A stretch of DNA of 64,000 nucleotides, taken from positions 1 through 64,000 of the forward strand of contig DAOUQC010000003.1 of assembly GCA_030625775.1 (NCBI GenBank). The letters run 5' to 3'. Below the pieces are notes generated by a model, which had not been told where the DNA came from, ran no database searches, and was given only the letters and a program-made list of their open reading frames with translations. Position numbers and translations under genes: made by a program. This document shows positions 38,235 to 46,645 of this stretch, one piece after another; the stretch's first letter is position 1, and each line of letters opens with the position of its first letter. The stretch comes from Verrucomicrobiota bacterium. Its GTDB lineage: Bacteria > Verrucomicrobiota > Verrucomicrobiia > Verrucomicrobiales > DEV007.

Positions 38235-39728
38235 TTACAGCTTGATTGTGTCTCCCTCTTTCAAGCCGCTGAGAATTTCGACTAGTTTTTCATCCGAGCG
38301 GCCGGTTTTTACCGCTTGTTTTTTACCGTTTTTCAAGTGCACAAAAGATTCCCCTTTTTCTGTTGTAACAGCTTTTTTAGGCACAGTGAGAGCCTTTTTA
38401 TTTTTGTAAATTTCAAACAATACTTTACACGACATACCAGGATAGAGACCTTTGGTATCAGTGGTGATTCCCAATGTGCCGGGAAAACCGCCGGTGGTGA
38501 GTGGTATCCGGCTCATGGATACCAGCTCGCCTTTCATGGAGGTATCGGGTGTGGCATTAGCTGTAATTTTTGCGGGCAAGCCTTTTTTGACAAGAGCCAG
38601 TTTGTTTTCAGGAATCGAGGTTTGCACTCGCAAAGCCTGTGTTTGCACCACCGACATAAACACTTCGTGCGGCATCAGTTTTCCCCCGGGTATCAGTTTT
38701 TTTCCCACCATGGAGGCGGTAGCCCATTTACCGCGGGTATTGGCTCCATAATATACGACACCGTCATGGGGGGCTCTGATGGTACAGGCGGTGAGATCTT
38801 TTTTCATGTCAGCCAAATTTTCGGAGGATTCTGTTTGGTCGCGTTTCATTTTTTCAACTTCAAGGCGCTTTTTGTTGAGCGATTGCGGAAGGGATTCGGA
38901 TAACTTCTCCCAGGCAATTTCAGCAGATTTGGTCCGGTCACGAAGGCTCAGGTGTTCTCGCGGCAAGGTGGTGTTAAGGGTGCGGGCTGTTGAAAGTTTC
39001 ATTGAATCCATTCGGAACTGGGCACCTTCAACACTGTTTTTTGCGCGGGTCACGATGATCTCTTCGGTTTCTTCAGTTAGATCGTCAGCGGCATACATTT
39101 TTTGCAATTGCTCCAATTCTTCTCTCGCATAGGACAAGTACTGCGAAGATTGCTTCAGGTTCTGGCTGGCAGCTTTTTCACGGTGTGCACGGTCGGTTTT
39201 TTCGAAGTAAGCTAAATCTTCTTTCGCTTGTTCCTTGGAGCGTTTCTGGTTGGCGAGGTTTACCGGGGTCCATTTCTCAAGTTCGATTAATTCCAGTTCA
39301 GCCAGTTTTAACCCCAGGTTCGAAAGAGGCTGGGCGAGTTCAGCTTTGCGAATCGCCTTTGCCAGCTTTTTCGTTTCGAGTTCAACGAGGACGTCACCTT
39401 TTTTGACTTCCGATCCGTGGGAAACAGCTTTGACGACGGACATGGAATTCCACATTTCCGGTGCCAGGCTTATAGGGCTTGCTTTGACTGCGTCAAAGAT
39501 GCCGGCGAGCTCGACTTTGATTTCAAACAGTCCTTTTTTCAGGGTGTGGGTAGCGGGTGTGGTGGGCTTGGTTGCAGATGGTTTCGAGTCGGCCTGTCCT
39601 TTTGTCTTTGTTTTTGCCTCAACTGGAGGGGTGTTTTTTTTCGCAGGTACAGGATCGGCGGCTGACAAGGTGTGGCTGGTCATCAGGGATAGACCTGTAG
39701 CTATGGCGTAAATAAGTAGGGCTTTCAT
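38235..39728 (-). CDS. HlyD-like periplasmic adaptor (membrane-fusion) protein
   Basis: A 497-residue exported protein, starting at MKALLIYAIATGLSLMTSHTLSA. After a Lys/Pro/Thr-rich linker it has a lipoyl half-motif (VVKAVSHGSEVKKGDVLVELETKK), a long predicted coiled coil (~170-310, KLAELELIELEKWTPVNLANQKRSKEQAKEDL...), the second half (CTIRAPHDGVVYYG) and beta-barrel regions (VSMSRIPLTTGGFPGTLGITTDTKGLYPGMSCKVLFEI). It would link an inner-membrane pump to an outer-membrane channel, but no such genes are adjacent. A terminator lies upstream of its start. Confidence 0.8.
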   Translation of the reverse strand: MKALLIYAIATGLSLMTSHTLSAADPVPAKKNTPPVEAKTKTKGQADSKPSATKPTTPATHTLKKGLFEIKVELAGIFDAVKASPISLAPEMWNSMSVVKAVSHGSEVKKGDVLVELETKKLAKAIRKAELAQPLSNLGLKLAELELIELEKWTPVNLANQKRSKEQAKEDLAYFEKTDRAHREKAASQNLKQSSQYLSYAREELEQLQKMYAADDLTEETEEIIVTRAKNSVEGAQFRMDSMKLSTARTLNTTLPREHLSLRDRTKSAEIAWEKLSESLPQSLNKKRLEVEKMKRDQTESSENLADMKKDLTACTIRAPHDGVVYYGANTRGKWATASMVGKKLIPGGKLMPHEVFMSVVQTQALRVQTSIPENKLALVKKGLPAKITANATPDTSMKGELVSMSRIPLTTGGFPGTLGITTDTKGLYPGMSCKVLFEIYKNKKALTVPKKAVTTEKGESFVHLKNGKKQAVKTGRSDEKLVEILSGLKEGDTIKL

Positions 39729-39801
39729 GTTTTGTATCGCAGCATCGGCCATATTGAAGGAAATGGAAAGTGCAGAATCAGTGGTGTTCACGGAAGGGGT
39801 C

Positions 39802-39844
39802 TGCAAAAAAAAAACCGCTCGGTCTTTGCGGGCCGAGCGGTTTT
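39802..39844 (-). terminator. Strong minus-strand terminator upstream of the adaptor gene
   Basis: A perfect 12-bp stem AAAACCGCTCGG / CCGAGCGGTTTT with a 10-nt loop is followed on the minus strand by a run of T's (about ten). No minus-strand gene ends here, so it must terminate a short transcript made in the divergent gap. Confidence 0.85.
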
Positions 39845-39921
39845 GAAACATGAAACACAAACAAATAGCTACCGAGTAAGTAACTCATATTAAATAAATC
39901 TAAATATTTAAGAAAAGTCAA
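39802..39921 (-). ncRNA. Candidate small RNA or attenuated leader
   Basis: On the minus strand TTGACT (39921-39916) and a weak -10 TTTATT (39898-39893), spaced 17 bp, would start a transcript near 39886 that runs into the terminator at 39844-39802. The result is an ~85-nt RNA ending before the adaptor gene start at 39728. It contains a short ORF (MSYLLGSYLFVFHVSK...) that enters the terminator stem. It could be a stand-alone sRNA or a transcription attenuator for the adaptor gene. Confidence 0.4.
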
Positions 39922-40023
39922 TATTATTTTGGTAAGATGGATAATATGACTCTGCTCAATGAAAAAAAACCTTCGTTTTGTAATGATTGGTGGTAATGAT
40001 GAGTCTTGTTCCATCATCAATTT

Positions 40024-40740
40024 ATGAAGACTAAAAAGAACCTATCCCGGCCTGTCAGGATATCTCTAGCGACTCATTTGTGCCGGGGGGGGCTGTTGGC
40101 AGTTTTTGCAATTCTTGGCATCAGTTGTGCCTCCACTGATCTGGGGGAGTACAACGCTCCAGCTTATCGCCCTACCAATCAGAAAAATGTGAGGGTTAAG
40201 GTCAGTCTGCAGAACCGGATGGTCTATGTCATGGAAGGAAACCGGGCTCTGCTCGTTACACCGACGGCGATAGGCAAACCCGGGCATGAAACTCCGCTGG
40301 GGAATTTTAAAGCGTTTAATCGGATCGAGAAAAAACGATCTAATACGTATGGCTATTTTGTGAAGGGTAATCAGATCGTTCCTGGTAAAAGTTCCAATAT
40401 GCCGAGAGGGCACCGTTACGTGGGATTTCCCATGCCTTATTGGGTGGAGTTCAAATCGGCATACGGATTCCATGCCGGCTCAGTCTGGCCAGTGCCTCGA
40501 TCACATGGCTGCTTGCGGTTGCACCCGAATGTGGCACCCAAGTTTTTTGCTTTAGTGCCAGCGGGGACTCTGATCAACATTGCGCAAACCCAGCGTGAGG
40601 ATCTGACTCTGGGGAAAAATGTCAGACGCCCGACCGATTATGCCGATCCGGATCCACCTAAACCGGTGATGATTTCTGCAGGTGCGTTTCCTCCGCCAAA
40701 AGGGCCGATTTTTTCTGGAGGGGGAACTGTTTCGCACTAG
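40024..40740 (+). CDS. L,D-transpeptidase lipoprotein
   Basis: A 238-residue YkuD-domain lipoprotein. The signal MKTKKNLSRPVRISLATHLCRGGLLAVFAILGISC has a lipobox ending at the lipidated Cys (LGISC-AS). The catalytic core is GHETPLGNFKAFNRIEKKRSNTYGYFVKG, MPYWVEFKSAYGFHAGSV and SHGCLRLHP, with Cys as nucleophile and the upstream His as base. It would act at the outer membrane-facing peptidoglycan, cross-linking or attaching proteins. The ATG at 40024 is preferred to the TTG used by the track. It is the second Ldt in the window and belongs to a different subtype. Confidence 0.9.
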   Translation: MKTKKNLSRPVRISLATHLCRGGLLAVFAILGISCASTDLGEYNAPAYRPTNQKNVRVKVSLQNRMVYVMEGNRALLVTPTAIGKPGHETPLGNFKAFNRIEKKRSNTYGYFVKGNQIVPGKSSNMPRGHRYVGFPMPYWVEFKSAYGFHAGSVWPVPRSHGCLRLHPNVAPKFFALVPAGTLINIAQTQREDLTLGKNVRRPTDYADPDPPKPVMISAGAFPPPKGPIFSGGGTVSH

Positions 40741-40767
40741 TAAATTTTCATATTATTGTTCCAAGCT

Positions 40768-42027
40768 GTGAAAGAAGCCACTAGCAAAACAGCTTCGCAA
40801 GCACGCTCCCGACGTGTGAACGTGCGCACTCCTGATGTGATGGAGCGGGTTCAAGCCGAGGTGGCTGAGCATTACCGGAGTGAGGTTGTCGACAAATTGC
40901 GCTCGCGCCATGAAGGGTTGACGATTGGTAATACGACGGTTCGTTTGACCAAGCAGTTCGGATTTTGTTATGGCGTTGAACGGGCGATTGATCTGGCTTA
41001 TGCAACCAGGAACGTCTTTGCTGATAACGATGTTTATTTGATTGGAGAAATCATCCATAATCAGGAAGTCAATCGGCAGCTGGCTGAAATGGGAGTCTGC
41101 CCCTTGCCTGGAGACAGTGCAGTGGATGAAATCGAAAAGCTGGGTCCTGATGATGTGGTGATTGTGCCGGCTTTTGGAGCGGATACTCCGACGATGAAAA
41201 AAATCCAAGAGCGCGGCTGCCATGTGATCGATACTACCTGCGGTGATGTCATGAGCGTGTGGAAACGAGTGCGCAAATACGCAAAAGACGGGCGCACGTC
41301 TATCATTCACGGCAAGTCCTCACATGAAGAAACACGGGCGACGGCTTCACGAGCAGAGGGAAAAGACGGTAAGGGGAACTATTTGGTTATTCTGACTTTG
41401 GATGAATGTGATTATGTCTGCGACTATATTCGCTCAGGCAAGGGCGATAAAGTGGCTTTTCTGAAGCGCTTCACTGGAGGTTATTCGGCTGATTTTGATC
41501 CGGATCTTCACCTGTCCCGCATTGGAGTGGCAAACCAGACTACCATGCTGAAGTCGGAGACTGAAGAAATGCAGCGTCGTTTGGAGGTGGCAATTTGCGA
41601 CAGGGATGAAGCTCTCGGTAAGAGTGAAAAAGATAATTTCCAGGTTTTTGACACCATTTGTGGAGCGACGCAGGAGCGACAGGATGCCTTGTTCGAGATG
41701 CTGGAGAATCAACCTGACGTTTTATTTGTAGTGGGTGGTTATAACAGTTCTAACACTTCTCATCTGGTGGAGATTGGCGAAAAAGAACTGCCGACCTTTT
41801 TCATCCGTGAAGCTGATTGTCTGAAGTCCCTGGAGGAGGTGCTCCATTTTGACCTGCATCAACGGGAAGAGGTGAGTAGCTATTCAGAAGTTTTACTTGG
41901 GGATGACCCTGTGGTGGTAGGTATCACAGCTGGAGCTTCCTGTCCGAATAATCTCATTGAAGACACTATTCTGAAGGTTTTCAAGTTGAGGGGGATTGAC
42001 GGGGATTTGGTTAGAAGTTCCAGTTAG
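40768..42027 (+). CDS. ispH: 4-hydroxy-3-methylbut-2-enyl diphosphate reductase, long form
   Basis: A ~419-residue IspH/LytB making IPP and DMAPP in the last MEP-pathway step. The three Fe-S Cys are in FGFCYGV, DTTCGDVMSVW and DTICGATQERQ. Other active-site parts are HNQEVNRQL, HGKSSHEE, GGYNSSNTSHL and TAGASCPNNLIED. It is of the long (~400 residue) type known from cyanobacteria and plastids, rather than the ~310-residue E. coli type, and it carries an extra N-terminal region before LTKQFGFCYG. A GTG start at 40768 is taken; a TTG at 40756 is the alternative. It is 27 bp past the Ldt gene. Confidence 0.95.
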   Translation: MKEATSKTASQARSRRVNVRTPDVMERVQAEVAEHYRSEVVDKLRSRHEGLTIGNTTVRLTKQFGFCYGVERAIDLAYATRNVFADNDVYLIGEIIHNQEVNRQLAEMGVCPLPGDSAVDEIEKLGPDDVVIVPAFGADTPTMKKIQERGCHVIDTTCGDVMSVWKRVRKYAKDGRTSIIHGKSSHEETRATASRAEGKDGKGNYLVILTLDECDYVCDYIRSGKGDKVAFLKRFTGGYSADFDPDLHLSRIGVANQTTMLKSETEEMQRRLEVAICDRDEALGKSEKDNFQVFDTICGATQERQDALFEMLENQPDVLFVVGGYNSSNTSHLVEIGEKELPTFFIREADCLKSLEEVLHFDLHQREEVSSYSEVLLGDDPVVVGITAGASCPNNLIEDTILKVFKLRGIDGDLVRSSS

Positions 42028-42034
42028 GAATATT

Positions 42035-43117
42035 TCACCCCTCCAGATCAGTCATGAAATCGCTCAATTGTTGTGCGATAGCACAATAGCTGACTCGCGC
42101 AGCGGCGTGAGCCTGCGAGGTTTTCACAGCTTCCTGATAGTTAGCTTGGCTATTCAATACGCTGCTTATTTTCTCCAATGCTTCCGATAAGGAAATTCGG
42201 CTGTCATCACAGAATTCCGGGTAGGCAAGTTCTTCAATCGCAGAGTTTCCCCCGGAACACAGGGTGCGGCAAAGCAGGGCGTCTCCCGCCACCTGACCGG
42301 GAACGGAACCGCGGTCGAGTTGGAACACTAAGCGGTGGGATGCCATCAGGCGCAGGTAGGAATCGTAGGCCAGTGGTCGGTCAATGACGCGCAGACGGGA
42401 TTCTGGAAATGATTCCTCCAACTGGCGGAGAATTTTTCTACCAGCATTTTTGTCACCGTTGATGACGGTGACGTTTTCTCCGGTTTCAGCACAGAGTCGG
42501 GCTGCTTCGGCCAGAGTTCGCAGATGGTTGCGAACAGGTTCAAAAAATTTACGGGTGCCAATCATTACACCTTTCCGTTCTTCCGCAGGCATTGAAAAAT
42601 CCCATTGAGGAAATTCTACAGGATAGGGGGTAGGGATAAAGCGGGTTTTACGGGCAAAGCTTTCGGCAGTGATCCATCCCCAGCGAGGTGGGAGGATGGA
42701 GCAGGGTGAGAGTACCCCGTCAGCCAGATCCAGAATTTCCTGATAGTAAGACAGTATTTTGGAAGAGCGTAGTTGAGCGGTGATCTGATAGGGGCCGGAT
42801 TCTTTCCATGCAACCCATACGTTGCGCCCTTTGTTTTTTAAAGCTTTCACAGCCTTCAGGCTTACGCCCACCCGGCGGCGGATCAATACCAGAACTACAT
42901 CAAAGCGATCCTCCGCCAATACGTCCGAGACGGAATCAAAAAACTTTCCCCGGGTGGCGGCAGCGTAAGCATGATAATTGATAGGGGGATGCACACCGGC
43001 CCGGTATTCGCCTGGGCCTTCTGCGTAGTCGATTACGGTGTCCCTGCCTTCCGGGTTGAGGACGGCCAGACGTATTCCTTTCGATGCAGTAATCGAGTTG
43101 GAGGCATCCGAATTCAT
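42035..43117 (-). CDS. Glycosyltransferase-like protein, GT-B type
   Basis: A 360-residue cytosolic protein. An N-terminal domain (IRLAVLNPEGRDTVIDYAEGPGEYRAGVHPPINYHAYAAATRGKFFDSVSDVLAEDRFDVVLVLIRRRVG) and a C-terminal Rossmann-like half (KGVMIGTRKFFEPVRNHLRTLAEAARLCAETGENVTVINGDKNAGRKIL ... LAYDSYLRLMASHRLVFQLDRGSVPGQVAGDALLCRTLCSGGNSAIEELAYP) give the GT-B impression, and the latter resembles a sugar-nucleotide binding site. I cannot assign a family or substrate. It converges on ispH with an 8-bp gap. Confidence 0.5.
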   Translation of the reverse strand: MNSDASNSITASKGIRLAVLNPEGRDTVIDYAEGPGEYRAGVHPPINYHAYAAATRGKFFDSVSDVLAEDRFDVVLVLIRRRVGVSLKAVKALKNKGRNVWVAWKESGPYQITAQLRSSKILSYYQEILDLADGVLSPCSILPPRWGWITAESFARKTRFIPTPYPVEFPQWDFSMPAEERKGVMIGTRKFFEPVRNHLRTLAEAARLCAETGENVTVINGDKNAGRKILRQLEESFPESRLRVIDRPLAYDSYLRLMASHRLVFQLDRGSVPGQVAGDALLCRTLCSGGNSAIEELAYPEFCDDSRISLSEALEKISSVLNSQANYQEAVKTSQAHAAARVSYCAIAQQLSDFMTDLEG

Positions 43118-43166
43118 GGCTTGTGTTGGCTTGCCAGCCGTGGTCCAGCATTTACGGGACGAAGGA

Positions 43167-43241
43167 TGGTGCGCGATGCAGGATTTGAACCTGCGACCCC
43201 CACCATGTCAAGGTGATGCTCTACCCCTGAGCTAATCGCGC
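43167..43241 (-). tRNA. tRNA-Val (GAC)
   Basis: The minus strand folds as a complete cloverleaf: acceptor GCGCGAT/ATCGCGC, D-arm GCTC...GAGC, anticodon stem CACC/GGTG with loop TTGACAT (anticodon GAC), and T-arm GCAGG-TTCAAATC-CTGC. Discriminator A and an encoded CCA follow (43170-43167). It decodes GUC/GUU valine codons. It stands alone between a glycosyltransferase-like gene and a hydrolase; no integration scar was seen. Confidence 0.95.
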
Positions 43242-43423
43242 ATTAATCTCCCGTCCCAAAGACGAAGCAGACTAAATCGCACTCAGCCGCACCTGCAAGC
43301 CTTTTTGTCAGGAATTCTTAGGAAGGAGAAGAGATGCAGGGGGTGGATTTGAAACTCATCAGGGCTTGTTTGCTAAACTAAAGGGTGTATTCGTTTTGCA
43401 TGAGTCTTTGAAGAGAAATTCCC

Positions 43424-44350
43424 ATGGACGAATCAGCGGATCATTATTATTCATCGAGTAGTGGAGGCAAGCTCTACCGACGGGTGTTTACGCCTCGTGG
43501 GCTTTTGCCAGAAGATTGGCGAGGAGGTGTGCTGTTGGTGCATGGTTTGGGCGATCATATGGGCTGTCATGAAAAAGCAGCACGCATGTTTTGCCAGCAG
43601 GGCCTGATTGCCGCCGGGGTGGATTGGCCGGGGCATGGGTATTCGTTCGGGAGACGAGGTCACTTCCGGGAAGTAGCTGCCTTGCTTGGTCTGATCGCTG
43701 AATCACTCACTGATTTGCGGGAACGCCTTCCGCCTGGTGCACCGATTGGCTTGTATGCCCACTCGGCAGGGGCTTTTGTTTTGCTGCAGTTTCTCAAAGA
43801 GCAGGCCTCAGGAGAGAAGTATGCGATCAACTACCCTTCTGCGTTCTCCTTTGTCTGGTTGAGTTCACCGCTTTTGCATCCTACGCATGAGCAGGGGTTT
43901 TTGAAGCTAAAAATGGGTGAATGGCTTTCCAAAATTGCTCCGGGTCTGAGGCTTGATACCGGGGTTCGCTCGGACCGCTGTTATCCGCCGGATCCGGAAA
44001 CCGGTTTATTCAAAGAGGATCCTCTGAAGCATCATAAAATCAGCCTGTCTTTTGGGGCAGATTTGATGAAAAGAAGTCGACAGGTGAATGACTGTGCAAG
44101 GGCATTCAGAGAGCCAAGCCGGCTGTTTATTTCCCAAGGCAGTGCCGATAAAATATGTCCTCCTAAATTTTCCCAGGTTTTTTTTGATGCTGTGACTTTA
44201 TCCTCAACTGATAAAATTTACCGACTGTTGCCTGGAGCGTTGCATGAACCCTTGAATGATCCTGCTGCCGCAGGCTTGCTTGCAGAGGTGGGGGAATGGG
44301 TCGATGAAACTCTCAGCGAGGTTTCTGGAAGAGCATGTAAAAACCGATGA
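43424..44350 (+). CDS. Alpha/beta hydrolase, monoacylglycerol lipase-like
   Basis: A 308-residue serine hydrolase of the Hydrolase_4 / monoglyceride lipase group. The oxyanion region is LLVHGLGDHMGCHEKAARMF. The nucleophile elbow reads YAHSAGAF, with Ala where the usual GxSxG has its first Gly. The acid is Asp in SQGSADKICPP and the His is in LPGALHEPLNDP. There is no signal peptide. It presumably hydrolyses a lipid ester. Its 3' end overlaps the convergent TSUP gene by 38 bp. Confidence 0.87.
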   Translation: MDESADHYYSSSSGGKLYRRVFTPRGLLPEDWRGGVLLVHGLGDHMGCHEKAARMFCQQGLIAAGVDWPGHGYSFGRRGHFREVAALLGLIAESLTDLRERLPPGAPIGLYAHSAGAFVLLQFLKEQASGEKYAINYPSAFSFVWLSSPLLHPTHEQGFLKLKMGEWLSKIAPGLRLDTGVRSDRCYPPDPETGLFKEDPLKHHKISLSFGADLMKRSRQVNDCARAFREPSRLFISQGSADKICPPKFSQVFFDAVTLSSTDKIYRLLPGALHEPLNDPAAAGLLAEVGEWVDETLSEVSGRACKNR

Positions 44351-44684
44351 CGATCAGCACTCCAGCAAAAATGCGGGTGAGTGATTGGTTGCTGAAGGAC
44401 TTCATCCAATCGGCTGCAAAAAAAGCAATCAGACAGGCCCCGATAGCAGTGGGAATAAAAATTTTCCACTGAACCAGGGAATCTGGTCCGGCGCTGATTC
44501 GAGCAATGGCAACAATGGCTGTGGGAGCGATCACTGCCAGAGAGGTGGCCACGGCTTGTTTTTGCTCCATTCCCATCAACATGACAAAAGCAGGCACCAT
44601 GACGATGCCACCGCCGACACCACAAAGAGAAGCAATTGTGCCGCCGAGACAACCAATTAGAAGGGGGACGAGTAAAGCTTGCAT
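44313..44684 (-). CDS. TSUP (TauE/SafE) family permease, half-size
   Basis: A 123-residue membrane protein with about four TM segments and the TSUP signature GCLGGTIASLCGVGGGIVMVPAFVMLMGMEQKQAVATSLAVIAPTAIVA. It is half the length of full TSUP transporters, so it must dimerise. The family exports sulfur-containing organic anions such as sulfite or sulfoacetate. The ATG at 44684 is taken rather than the upstream track start, which gives 11 unlikely residues. Its end overlaps the hydrolase gene. It is 33 bp after holA. Confidence 0.85.
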   Translation of the reverse strand: MQALLVPLLIGCLGGTIASLCGVGGGIVMVPAFVMLMGMEQKQAVATSLAVIAPTAIVAIARISAGPDSLVQWKIFIPTAIGACLIAFFAADWMKSFSNQSLTRIFAGVLIVIGFYMLFQKPR

Positions 44685-44717
44685 AGGGTTGGGGGAGTTC
44701 GTGGGCGGCACAGCCAA

Positions 44718-45836
44718 TTATGCAGCCGACCTTGAGTAAGCTTTTTTTATCAGAATTCGGGTAACCAGTTGGCTAAGAATTGTAGTTGGATCCAGTTGAG
44801 TGGAAATTAATCTAAGATTGGCGTTCAGGCACTCTTCGAGGGCACCCTTGAGCTCGGACACCGTAAAATTGCGGCAGGCCTGAACAGAAAGGAAATGAGG
44901 GTAACAACTGATATTGCCGTCTTTTTTGCGGGGAAAATGCAGGGTTTCAGATGCCGGTAGACGGTTGATGGCTGCTTCGAAAGCTTTGTAGCTACCGGTG
45001 GGCAGGCGATGACGTTCGAGAAGGTCGCGAGTATAAAGTAATTGGCGTATACGTGGCACAATGGCGGCGAGCAGAAGGCCTATGGCATTTTCACCACGCC
45101 TTAGTTGGGTTTCGATGAGTTGCAGGGTGCGTGGCAGGTTTCTTGTGGTGAGGGCGTCGCCGATCTCCCAGATCACTCCGGCATGGGTCGATGCCACCAC
45201 CGCCCTAACGTCTTCGATATTTGCCGGGCGATCTCCAACATAAATTGAAAGTTTCTCCATCTCGGAGTTCAGCTGGCGTGTGTCGGCTCCGACATTGAGA
45301 ACAAATTGCTCTGAAGCTCCCGGAGCGAAGGAAAGCCCCATTTGTCGGGCCCGTTGATTAACGTCGCCCATCACCTGGGTTTCCCAGCCTGCCCGGGAGA
45401 TGTCCACTTTGTCAAAAATGGTGATTTTGGTGAGCTTGTTCAGCTTTTTGTAAAATGATCGTCGTTTATCGATCTCACTTGCGGAAAGGATGAACTGGAC
45501 ATCAGAGGGGATGCCGCTTTCAAGAATAGCGATCAGGCTGTCAGTTGCTTCGAGTGTTCCCTGGGATTTTCCGGTTTGGCTGTCACCGAAAAAATTAGCT
45601 CCCTGCAGCCAGACCACTTTTTCTCCTCCAAAAAACGGCAGGGTTTGCAGAGCTTCAATCGTACTGCCTACAATTTGAATGGCGTGATCGGTATTGTCTG
45701 CTTGTCCGGAAATGGTTTCCAAGCCAAAATCGCCGGCATCGGGTGGGCAAAGCTTTTGGGATAATTTTAGAGCAGCTTCCTTGACCCGTCCTTCGTCGGT
45801 TCCCAGAATTGCGTGGATATTGTTGGCGGGAGGCAT
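44718..45836 (-). CDS. holA: DNA polymerase III subunit delta
   Basis: A 372-residue clamp-loader delta subunit that opens the beta sliding clamp. The N-terminal domain begins NIHAILGTDEGRVKEAALKLSQKL; LPFFGGEKVVWLQGANFF matches the beta-interacting region; and the AAA-like middle part includes QFILSASEIDKRRSFYKKLNKL and NVGADTRQLNSEMEKLSIYVGDRPANIEDVRAVVA. C-terminal helices carry the collar domain. It lacks a Walker motif, as expected for delta. Confidence 0.92.
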   Translation of the reverse strand: MPPANNIHAILGTDEGRVKEAALKLSQKLCPPDAGDFGLETISGQADNTDHAIQIVGSTIEALQTLPFFGGEKVVWLQGANFFGDSQTGKSQGTLEATDSLIAILESGIPSDVQFILSASEIDKRRSFYKKLNKLTKITIFDKVDISRAGWETQVMGDVNQRARQMGLSFAPGASEQFVLNVGADTRQLNSEMEKLSIYVGDRPANIEDVRAVVASTHAGVIWEIGDALTTRNLPRTLQLIETQLRRGENAIGLLLAAIVPRIRQLLYTRDLLERHRLPTGSYKAFEAAINRLPASETLHFPRKKDGNISCYPHFLSVQACRNFTVSELKGALEECLNANLRLISTQLDPTTILSQLVTRILIKKAYSRSAA

Positions 45837-45889
45837 GGCTTGGTTTGCAGCTTCTGTAGGTTTACAGAAAGGCAGCTTGATTGCAAGTG

Positions 45890-46603
45890 TCAGAGCCCAA
45901 GTGCTTTGAGAAAGGAGGCGTCATCAGCTAAATTTTCGAACAGATGGTCTGGCTGAAAGGCTGCCAGCGCATCGATAGTGAAGGTGCCGGTTGCCACAGC
46001 AATCGCCTTGGCTCCACAGGCCCGGGCACAGGCGATGTCTTTGGGGGTGTCACCGATGATGACAGTATCTTCGGGTAAAAACTCACAGCCAAAATGTTGG
46101 GTGGCCCGGTCGATGGCAATCGGGCCGAGGCGGTTGCGGTCGTGATGGTCGTCTCCAAAAGCGCCGGTATGGAAAAAGCGCTCGATTTCAAATTGCTCCA
46201 GCTTGGTCCACGCCCCACGTTGAATATTTCCAGTCAGGAGGCCAAGGGAGAGATGAGCGTGATTGTCTAGACATTCCAGCAGTTCCGTGATGCCGGGTAA
46301 AAGGTGGCCGCCGTTTGTAATGGAATGTTGTGCCAGATTTCGGGATAAACTCCGGTGATAAGAGTCGTAGAAAGCCTCTTCATTTTCGGGGGAGTGATCA
46401 ATTTCAAAATGCGCGAAAAGAAAGTGCGCCAGTCCGGCGTCAGTGGCACCCGCCAGATTCAAAGGTGGCATTTGATCTACAGATTGCTCAAGGCTAAAGG
46501 CGTTCTTCAGCCCTTCGTAGATTGCCGAGAGGCCGGCACCGCCTGTGTGCAGGAGGGTGCCGTCGATATCAAACAACAACAAGCTCCGGCGGACAGTGGG
46601 CAT
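45890..46603 (-). CDS. HAD-family hydrolase, phosphoglycolate phosphatase-like
   Basis: A 237-residue phosphatase with the HAD motifs: motif I LLFDIDGTLLHTGG (nucleophile Asp), motif II SLGLLTGNIQRG, motif III/IV DTVIIGDTPKDIACARACGAKAIAV. The cap is of the helical C1 type, as in Gph. The substrate is not identifiable. It follows infC by 42 bp on the same strand and may be co-transcribed. Confidence 0.9.
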   Translation of the reverse strand: MPTVRRSLLLFDIDGTLLHTGGAGLSAIYEGLKNAFSLEQSVDQMPPLNLAGATDAGLAHFLFAHFEIDHSPENEEAFYDSYHRSLSRNLAQHSITNGGHLLPGITELLECLDNHAHLSLGLLTGNIQRGAWTKLEQFEIERFFHTGAFGDDHHDRNRLGPIAIDRATQHFGCEFLPEDTVIIGDTPKDIACARACGAKAIAVATGTFTIDALAAFQPDHLFENLADDASFLKALGL

Positions 46604-46645
46604 GTGACATTTTCGCTGACTCAGGTGTCCGGAGGCAGGGGCAGG

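Noticed and set aside
43167-43241. tRNA-Val as an integration site for a mobile island
   Set aside because: No integrase gene and no direct repeat of the tRNA 3' end was noticed nearby.
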